Source of the DNA: Carpediemonas membranifera
Lineage: Eukaryota > Fornicata
Assembly (NCBI GenBank): GCA_019828565.1
Contig: JAHDYR010000013.1
Location: forward strand, 186,001-250,000
Direction of reading: 5' to 3'
DNA length: 64,000 nt
A program made the position numbers and the translations under genes. Numbering within the stretch: the stretch's first letter is position 1; every line of letters starts with the position of its first letter. The notes beneath the pieces were generated by a model. It worked only from the letters and a program-made list of their open reading frames with translations, searched no databases and had not been told where the DNA came from. Positions 57,824 to 64,000 of this stretch are shown here, piece after piece.

Positions 57824-57931
57824 TGTCAGCCATTTATATATGAGATACGTATTTGATACGGTCTTGATCCGTCCAGCTCGACACCCTTGTGTCGAGCTCT
57901 CTTTGTAAAGTCTTTTTCCTTAGTGATCACA
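57824..57931 (+). repeat. 3' LTR (108 bp)
   Basis: Identical to the 5' LTR, preceded by the G-rich polypurine tract and followed by the AGAC target duplication. Its hairpin arms are at 57875-57884 and 57889-57898. Confidence 0.96.
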
Positions 57932-58004
57932 AGACCCACCCAACCAGCGGCCTGGCACGGCCTGGTTTCACACATTATGCGGCTTATGCGGCGGTCCCGA
58001 CTCC

Positions 58005-58264
58005 TCATTCGGCGGAGGAGCCCACAGTCATGGCGTACATGCCTGGGATGACGTCCGAGAGCCCGAGGACGTTCCCAACGTAGCTCTCTTTCGGGTTGAT
58101 CAAAGTGACGATGCCTTCGTAGATACTGGTCGTGTTCTCCTCGAAAAAAAACTGTCGAAATCAGGGCAATTCTCGCATTGGTTCTTGTCGAACTGCTCTT
58201 TCGTCTTCAAAAGGTGGCAACGGACGCAGGCAAAGAGCCTTGTCCGCGATCCTCCGCCGCCCAT
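58005..58264 (-). CDS. SPT4: transcription elongation factor SPT4 (one homopolymer frame break)
   Basis: SPT4 pairs with SPT5 and keeps RNA polymerase II processive. From the ATG at 58264: RTRLFACVRCHLLKTKEQF then QCENCPDFDSF, giving the zinc site C-x2-C...C-x2-C, and after the break SIYEGIVTLINPKESYVGNV and VIPGMYAMTVG, which match SPT4's FDGII...SPE-SWV...PGxYA. The two halves are in different frames around an A8 run (T8 on the coding strand, ~58144-58151); nine T would restore one frame of 86 residues. Since SPT4 is essential, a miscounted homopolymer is more likely than a dead gene. The stop at 58005 is ~70 bp from the retrotransposon edge. An in-frame upstream ATG at 58333 would give a longer N-terminus. 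Confidence 0.85.
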
Positions 58265-58651
58265 TCGAGATATCTTCGGAATAGCGGACTGGAAGTCCAC
58301 CAGCTGGTCCAGAGCTTGAGATTGGGACGTCATTGCTATGCTGTGAGCCAATACGTGCGAGTAGATGTATCTCATGTATATCTCTCATGGTCCAGGCCTG
58401 AGAATCCGTCAGGTGCGTTATCACCCGCTGCTCAGTCTGGCAGTTCTAGCCCCACCCCGACCCGCTGATGGGCCAATGGTCTGCGGGCACGGATACCGGC
58501 CAGGTGCTGGGAGTCGACTGGCACTAACCACGGCATTCTTAGTCCATTCTTGAAATTCGATTCCCCCTCCGCTCATGAACAATGATCATTTACCGCGCGC
58601 CAATGGCACATTAGACATGACTCCGATTAAACATGTAACAGCCGTAACCAC
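58265..58651. other. gap upstream of SPT4
   Basis: About 390 bp with the SPT4 promoter and the 3' flank of the Cys-rich gene. No gene supported. Confidence 0.4.
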
Positions 58652-59389
58652 TCAGAGCAAGGCAAGGAGACCCGCCCCGCGACCACTGTGGCGCCCTCTG
58701 CGGCGGCGCTCCATGATCGCCTCGGCCTGGTCGACGGCGTCTATAAAGAACACCTGGTCGTCGAGGGCTAGGGTCCCGCCGATGACAATGTCCGCAAGGT
58801 CAACGGGGCTGCCCCTGCGCATGGCGCGGGTCCGCTTGGTGGGAGTGGAGGTCTGGGCGTGCTGGACCTCGACCTCGGTGACGTCGTCGACGAGGAAGAA
58901 GTTGAGAGTGACCTTGTCGACAACACCTGAGGACAGAGCGAAGCCGTGAGCAACGCAAGTAGCGTCAACAGCTTGCTTCTTCGGAACAGGCTTTGGCTTG
59001 GCGGCAAACATCGGGATGGGGTCCTCGAAACCGGGTCCGCCGAGGTCAACGAGAGAATCCATGTCCAGGTGGACCATGCCGTTGTCTGAGCGGATCCCAG
59101 AGAAGCCGGAGGCGGCGGGGGCATCGAACGTGTTCAGTTTGACGACGCCGGCCGCCATGCTCGAGGATGAAAAGCCACCCGAGGTCGCGTTGTCGTATGA
59201 GAAGTCTTGTGTGAAGAAATCGTTCCCCCCTGTGCTAGTGGTGTTGCTCTGGCACGAGCCGAAGTTGGGGCATTGGTTGCATGAGCTTGCCGCGCAGCCA
59301 GCAATGGTGGAAGCGCCGGAAGAAAGGAAGGATGAGGTCATGTTAACGATGACGCCTTTGCCGATTGAAGTTACAAGCTCGCCGCTCAT
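58652..59389 (-). CDS. hypothetical protein with N-terminal Cys cluster
   Basis: 245 residues, ATG at 59389. Near the N-terminus a hydrophobic Ser-rich helix (GKGVIVNMTSSFLSSGASTI) is followed by a Cys cluster CAASSCNQCPNFGSC that could bind a metal or be lipid-modified. The middle is Asp/Gly-rich (FDAPAASGFSGIRSDNGMVH). Then come a beta-rich part with VVDKVTLNFFLVDDVTEVEV, and a C-terminal basic stretch MERRRRGRHSGRG followed by LLALL. No family recognised. Possibly membrane-associated through the first helix. Confidence 0.6.
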   Translation of the reverse strand: MSGELVTSIGKGVIVNMTSSFLSSGASTIAGCAASSCNQCPNFGSCQSNTTSTGGNDFFTQDFSYDNATSGGFSSSSMAAGVVKLNTFDAPAASGFSGIRSDNGMVHLDMDSLVDLGGPGFEDPIPMFAAKPKPVPKKQAVDATCVAHGFALSSGVVDKVTLNFFLVDDVTEVEVQHAQTSTPTKRTRAMRRGSPVDLADIVIGGTLALDDQVFFIDAVDQAEAIMERRRRGRHSGRGAGLLALL

Positions 59390-59563
59390 TTGCTATTCGT
59401 TTCGGTGCTTTTGTCGAACCTGCTCATGGGCCCAAAGGCGGATCGTCAAAATCACTACACAAAGACCGCAACAGGGCTCTTATGCTGTGGGCTGACTGTA
59501 CACCGTGGTCACAAACCCTGGTTTAGGCGTTAAACCCCAAACCAATCCGTGTATTTAAGCAAT

Positions 59564-60883
59564 TTAAGCTAGCTTGTGGACAACACCGACACCGAGCGTG
59601 GTGTCGCCCTCGCGGATACAGAACCTGCCAAGGGGCTGGAAAGTCTCGAAGGGCGCCATGGCGAGGGGCATATCAGTCTCGAATCTGATCACGTAAACAC
59701 CTGGCTTAGTGATAAAGCTAATGCGCTCGGGACGCCTGTTCCCGTTCATATCAGTGACGGTAACCGCCTTGCCGTCAGGTCCGAGCCTGGCCATGAGAAC
59801 CTTCACGGTGGCGCGGACCTCGGCCGCGCCAAGGTGAATCATGAACTCTGAACCGACGCTGATGAGCTTCTTGGGATCGGGCGCCTCCATGATCGAGACC
59901 TTGGCGATGAACTCCCTGGTAACACCGATAGTAAGAGAGGAATCGTGGATGACAGAGCCGGGGTGGACGTCAAAGTGATCGTCAGTGGTCCTGATCTTGA
60001 TATGGACGTTGTCTCCGGCCGTCGCGAAGTCGCGATCGTACTTCTCAACACCGACTTCAGTGACAGCAACGCTGAATCCGCCGGGCGTGACGGTGTAGGT
60101 GGCGTCCTTCTCGAGACGGCCCTGCTGGAGCTTGCCGAGGAGGACAAGGCCGGTCTCCTTGTACTTGTCGAGGATGGGCATGTACATTGGGCCGGTGCTC
60201 TCGCGCTTGGGGATCTCGACGGCATCAAGGGCCTCGAAGAGAGAGGGGCCCTTGTACCACGCGCACGAGTCGTCTCTGTCGCGGACATTGCTGCCTGTGA
60301 CGCCAGAGAGGGGCAGGCTGCTGATGGCGTTCTTGGGAAACCCGAGTTGGCGCAAGAACTTGGTAATCTGCGTGACGATTTTCGTGTAGCGTCCCTCGTC
60401 CCACTGGACGGTGGGGTCGTCCATCTTGTTCACAGCTATGACAATACGGGAGACACCGGTCGTGCGGACGAGGATGGCGTGCTCGCGGGTCTGGCCGCCC
60501 TTCTCAAAACCGGTCTCGTACTCGCCCTTGCGAGCAGAGACGATCAGGATGGCTACATCGGCCTGGGAGGCGCCGGCGATCATGCGGGGGACGAAGTTCT
60601 TGTGGCCGGGAGCATCGATGATGGAAATGGTGCGGTTGGCGGTCTCGAAGGAGGCACGGCCACATTCAGCCGTTTTGCCCTTCTCACGCTCACCCTCATC
60701 AATATCCATGGCCCAGGAAAGAGCCCATGACTCTCTGTTCTGTGCAGCGGCCTCGATCTTGTACTTCTCGAGCGTGCGCTCATCAACCTCACCGCCGAGG
60801 TAAAGAATTTGCCCAGAGAGTGTGGACTTGCCAGCATCAACGTGACCGATGAAAACAATGTTCAAATGAGCCTTATCCGCCAT
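59564..60883 (-). CDS. eRF3: eukaryotic release factor 3 (eRF3) GTPase, short N-terminus
   Basis: Translational GTPase that partners eRF1. 439 residues: G1 GHVDAGKS (13-20), switch region EGEREKGKT, G3 DAPGHKNF, G4 NKMD, G5 SGVTGSN, then two beta-barrel domains ending GRFCIREGDTTLGVGVVHKL. eRF3-specific marks against eEF1A and HBS1 are ARKGEYETGFEKGGQTREHA, AGASQADVAI and KMDDPTVQWDEGRY. The N-terminal extension that binds PABP in animals and fungi (the prion region in yeast) is absent: the GTPase starts at residue 8, as in diplomonads. Single exon, ATG at 60883. Confidence 0.94.
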   Translation of the reverse strand: MADKAHLNIVFIGHVDAGKSTLSGQILYLGGEVDERTLEKYKIEAAAQNRESWALSWAMDIDEGEREKGKTAECGRASFETANRTISIIDAPGHKNFVPRMIAGASQADVAILIVSARKGEYETGFEKGGQTREHAILVRTTGVSRIVIAVNKMDDPTVQWDEGRYTKIVTQITKFLRQLGFPKNAISSLPLSGVTGSNVRDRDDSCAWYKGPSLFEALDAVEIPKRESTGPMYMPILDKYKETGLVLLGKLQQGRLEKDATYTVTPGGFSVAVTEVGVEKYDRDFATAGDNVHIKIRTTDDHFDVHPGSVIHDSSLTIGVTREFIAKVSIMEAPDPKKLISVGSEFMIHLGAAEVRATVKVLMARLGPDGKAVTVTDMNGNRRPERISFITKPGVYVIRFETDMPLAMAPFETFQPLGRFCIREGDTTLGVGVVHKLA

Positions 60884-61030
60884 AATCGCTCGTTCGTTCT
60901 CAAACGCAGAAAAAAAAGAAGACGCATGTATACACGTAAATCCTGGAGCTAAGTCACCAGCACATCAGCACACTCTACTTCTCGCTCTATCTCTCTATTC
61001 GTCATCAACTCATTTAAACCAAGATCCGTC

Positions 61031-61816
61031 TCATCCACTAGGCATCGCGAACTCCCGCGTCATCTCCCGCCTCAGCTGAATGGTGATCGCCTTGAACAGC
61101 TGCTTAGCCTGCCACCTTAGTAACTTCTCGACCTCGCCCTTGCTGACAGGGGAGAGTGCACCCTGCTCGCCCAGGGTCCCCATGATATCCCTCACAGCCC
61201 TGTCGTATCCTATCTCCAGAGACTCTACAGCGCCTCTGAGGTCTTGTTGCATGGAGGATACGTCTCTGACATACCTCTGGATGTCTGGCATGGCTGACTG
61301 GTATACGTAGAGACGCTGCACGGCGTCGTAGTACAGGTCCCGGAACTGGTCCCGTTGCTGAGTAATGTCTGCTAAGTCCCGCTGAAGTTCTCGTACTGAT
61401 CTTGCGTCGGTTGAGTCAGTCGGGTCAGGTCGGGGTTCATCTCGGGCCCTGTGTGGTTGCGAGGCCCGCTGGTCTGGCGCGGGATTGCTACTCTCACTAC
61501 TCTTCTTCGGGTGTCCGCGTTGAGCTCTGTGTGGCATGGGTGTGCCCTTTGGGGCTGGTTGTCGACGGCCCAACGCGCCCGACCATTTGGGAGTTGGAAG
61601 TCCCTTGGCGACAGTAGCGTTCTCAATGTCTTCGAACTGCGGTAATAATGATCGTGCAACGACAGAAGTCTTTGGAGAAGGCGCTTGTTTCCTTCGTGCA
61701 GATAGAAATGTCGGTGTAGCCGGTGAAGAGGGTTCATAAGATAGTATTGCACCGGAATGTGGTGGTATGAGACCTTCTTCGCTCAACAGTCGCTTCATTT
61801 GCTCCGTGAGGCTCAT
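61031..61816 (-). CDS. hypothetical protein with C-terminal coiled coil
   Basis: 261 residues, ATG at 61816. Residues 1-135 are Pro/Ser/Lys-rich and disordered. From ~140 a coiled coil runs (VRELQRDLADITQQRDQFRD), then helices with YVRDVSSMQQDLRGAVESLE and EVEKLLRWQAKQLFKAITIQ. No family recognised; this kind of layout is common in cytoskeletal and basal-body proteins, but nothing specific can be said. Confidence 0.6.
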   Translation of the reverse strand: MSLTEQMKRLLSEEGLIPPHSGAILSYEPSSPATPTFLSARRKQAPSPKTSVVARSLLPQFEDIENATVAKGLPTPKWSGALGRRQPAPKGTPMPHRAQRGHPKKSSESSNPAPDQRASQPHRARDEPRPDPTDSTDARSVRELQRDLADITQQRDQFRDLYYDAVQRLYVYQSAMPDIQRYVRDVSSMQQDLRGAVESLEIGYDRAVRDIMGTLGEQGALSPVSKGEVEKLLRWQAKQLFKAITIQLRREMTREFAMPSG

Positions 61817-61991
61817 TTATCTGAAGCCGGTATGACATGACAACGACGAAAGTGATAAACTGCACTGCTTCAAGTCGTGTGGCCGACTGGAATGAAGCTG
61901 GAAAGAAGCTGGGGTGATTGAATGCTTGATTGTGAGCAGCTGGTAGGCAAGTCAGATGGGACCAAACCCACTTCTTCCTGATGCCGGCAAA

Positions 61992-62354
61992 CTAGTCTAC
62001 CACGGTCTTCGCCCGCTTAACAGAGTCCGCGGCTGGGACCTGGGGCTCTGCGTTCACGGCCTTGCGTGTAAGGTTCGGCTTGGCCTGGCCGGCGGAGCGA
62101 GGAACCTCCTTGCTTTCCTCCTCGAATCCCACGTCAGCGTCATCCATCTCCGCATCAGGGATCTCATCCATCGGGTCGTATTGCATGTCTTCGAACCAGC
62201 GGACGAGACGGCTGCGGAATTTCCTTATCACAAGATCTTGTTTCCTTATCTTCTGTTCCTTTTCCTTCAGAAGAAGCAGGAGCCGCATGTTGTGTTCTAG
62301 CAGGTTATCCTGCTTGGCTCGCATCTCAAGGTTGTTCTGAACCAATGCTTCCAT
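61992..62354 (-). CDS. hypothetical small coiled-coil protein with acidic middle
   Basis: 120 residues from the ATG at 62354 (MEALVQNNLEMRAKQ). The frame stays open a few codons further up (KREIL before that Met) to a TAA, so an upstream exon is possible. The first 50 residues are a strong coiled coil (LLEHNMRLLLLLKEKEQKIR), then RSRLVRWFEDMQYDPM, an acidic patch, and a Lys/Pro-rich tail. No family recognised. Confidence 0.5.
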   Translation of the reverse strand: MEALVQNNLEMRAKQDNLLEHNMRLLLLLKEKEQKIRKQDLVIRKFRSRLVRWFEDMQYDPMDEIPDAEMDDADVGFEEESKEVPRSAGQAKPNLTRKAVNAEPQVPAADSVKRAKTVVD

Positions 62355-62532
62355 CAAGATCTCCCTCTTGGCCAAGTTCTCATCGCAGCAGATTTAGTGG
62401 GAATTTAGTGTACAGCTTTCAACCCTCGAACTCACGCTCTAACCTCTCGTCATTCATTGAGCGACACATGATCTTGCTCCTTATTGTGACTTGCTAATTC
62501 TGGGATGTGCCCAAGTTGGTCGCGCAATCCCA

Positions 62533-63302
62533 GCGACAGCTCTCACAGCACGGCCGATGGCGTCTGCTTCTGTGATGACGCCGGCCAGTGGTTCAGGGTG
62601 AAGCGACAGTCTGGTGGCGTGGCGAAGATGGCGAGGGCCGGGGCGAGGGAGGAGTGCGAGTGTGTCGTGCCAGTTGACATCGAGCCGGGCGACGACGTGC
62701 GGTAAATGTCGGATGAAGAATCAACGTTAGCCGATTTACGACGGGCGGGGTCGACTCCGCTCTGTCTCTGCTGCAGCATGGTAGACCCAGTCGAGTCAAG
62801 GGCCTCACTTCCCATGCTGTTTGCCGGCGTGCCAGCAGGCAGAGTCATGGCATGTCTGACGGGTTGTCAGGCCATGGTCAGACGGCCAGTGGTCCTCTGT
62901 GTTGCACAAGTGAGTGGGATCTGCCGTGGTGCTGGATGAATCGAAATGGGCCACGAATGGAATGAACAGCAGTCAACAACGGTCTCATTCAAGAATCCGA
63001 GCAACGCTGACATGTACTACTGATTTACACGACCATCGTGCCACTGTTCCCTTTTGCAGGTCGGCTATCAAAGGCCCTCGGGGAAGCCGACTTCATTCTC
63101 ATCTCTTTCTGAAACGAGGCCGCAATGAGGGGCCCCACATGCGCTCTTATACATATTTTTCTGTGTTTCCCATGAGCTATTGGATGATTGAGAAGTCGCG
63201 AGTCATATCGAGTCAGATCTCAAATCAATCACAAGGAAAAACCCCCAGAGGAGGCAGTCAAATCTCACGCCTGGCGTTCAGCGGTCAATAGCTGTCTGGT
63301 TG
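62533..63302 (+). repeat. direct repeat copy 2 (~770 bp)
   Basis: Copy of 25563-26330, same orientation, with only a few differences by eye (including SNPs at the positions matching 26072, 26291 and 26310). The left edge has two extra bases (CTCACAGCACGG instead of CTCAGCACGG). It carries the RCC1-like gene tail without the rest of that gene, so this copy is the derived one. Confidence 0.93.
62549..62705 (+). pseudogene. RCC1-like gene C-terminal fragment in repeat copy 2
   Basis: About 52 codons identical to the end of the RCC1-like gene (ADGVCFCDDAGQWFRVKR to IEPGDDVR and the stop), carried by the duplicated segment. There is no promoter or upstream part; 5' of it is unrelated sequence. 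A non-functional leftover. Confidence 0.8.
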
Positions 63303-63454
63303 TGGACAAGGCAGGGTGTTTGATGAATGGACTCAATGGCGACTGACAAATCCAACCCCAGTCAAGCAGGACATGTGACATCAAGTTGCATGATCGTGTG
63401 GCACATGACAATTCCACGTCACTTCATAGAAGCACTCCCCGTCCCACACCGTAC

Positions 63455-63904
63455 TCACGCCCTGACGTTCATCATGAACTCGGCCATGTTGGCTATCCCC
63501 CTGCCCCTGCTGCTCTCCGTGGCAACCCGCTCGATGATGTTGATCCACTCCTGCTTGCTGCGGGCGTCTGAGAGATAGACCCTGGTGTTGTCCCCAGAGC
63601 CAATGTCCACCTGAATGTGGTTCTCCCGGTAGAAGAAGATGACGCAGGGGCCAAGGAACTCGTCGATCTCGAAGCTGTCGTTGAAGTCCTTGACCTTGTC
63701 CGTGTCGACGGCGAAGATGGAGGCATGGTTGGCGAGCATCGGCTGGATAGAACCAAGAATGTGGTCAAGCATACTAGTCGTTTCATCAGCCATGTTTCCA
63801 AAACGCAGGCACACAACTGTGGATTTGTGGTACAAAACGTCCTGCTTAACTTGGTATGCGCTCTTCAAGTGGCGGAGACCATGCTCGTCGCGTGTTTCGG
63901 CCAT
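63455..63904 (-). CDS. DIM1: DIM1 / U5-15kD (TXNL4A) spliceosome protein
   Basis: 149 residues from the ATG at 63904 (MAETRDEHGLRHL). Thioredoxin-fold component of the U5 snRNP. Family marks: VVCLRFGNMADETTSMLDHI (VIRFGHDWDPTCMKMDE in other eukaryotes, no CXXC), IFAVDTDKVKDFN, CVIFFYRENHIQVDIGSGDN and GRGI. Length matches the human protein (142). It fits the many introns seen in this window, all needing a spliceosome. An upstream in-frame ATG (63994) would add 30 residues not typical of the family. Confidence 0.93.
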   Translation of the reverse strand: MAETRDEHGLRHLKSAYQVKQDVLYHKSTVVCLRFGNMADETTSMLDHILGSIQPMLANHASIFAVDTDKVKDFNDSFEIDEFLGPCVIFFYRENHIQVDIGSGDNTRVYLSDARSKQEWINIIERVATESSRGRGIANMAEFMMNVRA

Positions 63905-64000
63905 CGTAGTCTTTCCTAGCTGTGAGGACAGTTTTGTTTGCATCACTAGTCCCAAAGAGGAAAATTTGGCTTCGATCGTTCGATCAATAAACATAAACTG

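Larger units (their letters stand above)
51495..57931 (+). mobile_element. Ty3/gypsy-type chromovirus LTR retrotransposon, full-length structure
   Basis: 6,437 bp bounded by two identical 108-bp LTRs (TGTCAG...TCACA, canonical TG...CA ends) and a 4-bp target duplication AGAC (51491-51494 and 57932-57935). Order: 5' LTR, gag, pol (PR-RT-RNaseH-IN, then chromodomain), an antisense ORF, untranslated 3' part, polypurine tract GGGGGGGAAG (57814-57823), 3' LTR. IN after RT/RH and the C-terminal chromodomain define the chromovirus branch of Metaviridae. Identical LTRs point to recent insertion, yet pol has two single-base frame breaks. The LTRs are among the shortest for the group. The insertion point is ~70 bp downstream of the SPT4 stop, so no known gene is broken. 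Confidence 0.96.

Noticed and set aside
59564..60883. eEF1A or HBS1 instead of eRF3
   Set aside because: KMDDPTV, GASQAD and the C-terminal barrel match eRF3; eEF1A and HBS1 signature residues differ.
1..64000. CRISPR array, operon or bacterial origin for the window
   Set aside because: No spaced repeats, no Shine-Dalgarno pattern, spliceosomal introns and eukaryote-specific genes throughout.

Overview
The window is nuclear DNA of a flagellated, probably anaerobic protist, most likely a fornicate metamonad of the Carpediemonas type (inference). The reasons are eukaryotic housekeeping genes (eRF1, eRF3, SPT4, DIM1, AP-3 sigma, YIF1, TBCA), flagellar-type proteins (MYCBP-like, TTLL, an EF-hand/WD40 protein, an F-x-P-x-I repeat protein), fermentation-linked enzymes (succinyl-CoA synthetase beta with an organelle-type leader, alanine aminotransferase), GC-rich coding DNA, short intergenic gaps, and Giardia-like introns of about 28-31 nt whose 3' ends read like TTACACAG. 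Standard stop codons are used.

Layout: 0.1-3.5 kb has MYCBP-like, eRF1, TBCA and a Ser/Pro-rich protein. 4.1-9.0 kb is one long WD40/kinase/HECT-like/RBR-like gene broken by about eleven single-base frame changes. 9.5-24 kb has succinyl-CoA synthetase beta, a divergent carrier-like protein, a LisH-DYRK kinase, alanine aminotransferase, a bacterial/mitochondrial-type methionyl-tRNA synthetase, an F-x-P-x-I repeat protein, a coiled-coil protein, a DMT-type transporter and YIF1. 24-26 kb has an RCC1-like gene whose tail lies in a ~770-bp direct repeat with a second copy at 62.5-63.3 kb. 26.6-46.3 kb has PIG-S-like, a ~2,170-residue polytopic protein with a PocR-type sensor domain and a TmcB-like region, a second carrier-like paralogue, an ER thioredoxin, PIP5K, an S28 peptidase, an alpha2/delta-like membrane protein and TTLL. 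46.5-51.2 kb has AP-3 sigma, a MIF homologue, the EF-hand/WD40 protein and a small zinc-ribbon candidate.

51.5-57.9 kb is a Ty3/gypsy-type chromovirus element with identical 108-bp LTRs, a 4-bp target duplication, gag, pol with two frame breaks, and a 442-codon ORF on the antisense strand between pol and the 3' LTR. It sits about 70 bp downstream of SPT4. The last 6 kb has SPT4, a Cys-rich protein, eRF3, two coiled-coil proteins, the second repeat copy and DIM1.

Almost every host gene is on the minus strand; only the RCC1-like and MIF genes are on the plus strand. The window holds both translation release factors and several membrane-traffic and signalling genes, but no clear functional cluster. 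The most unusual items are the PocR/TmcB giant protein, the paired carrier-like proteins, the antisense ORF of the retroelement, and the uniform micro-introns.
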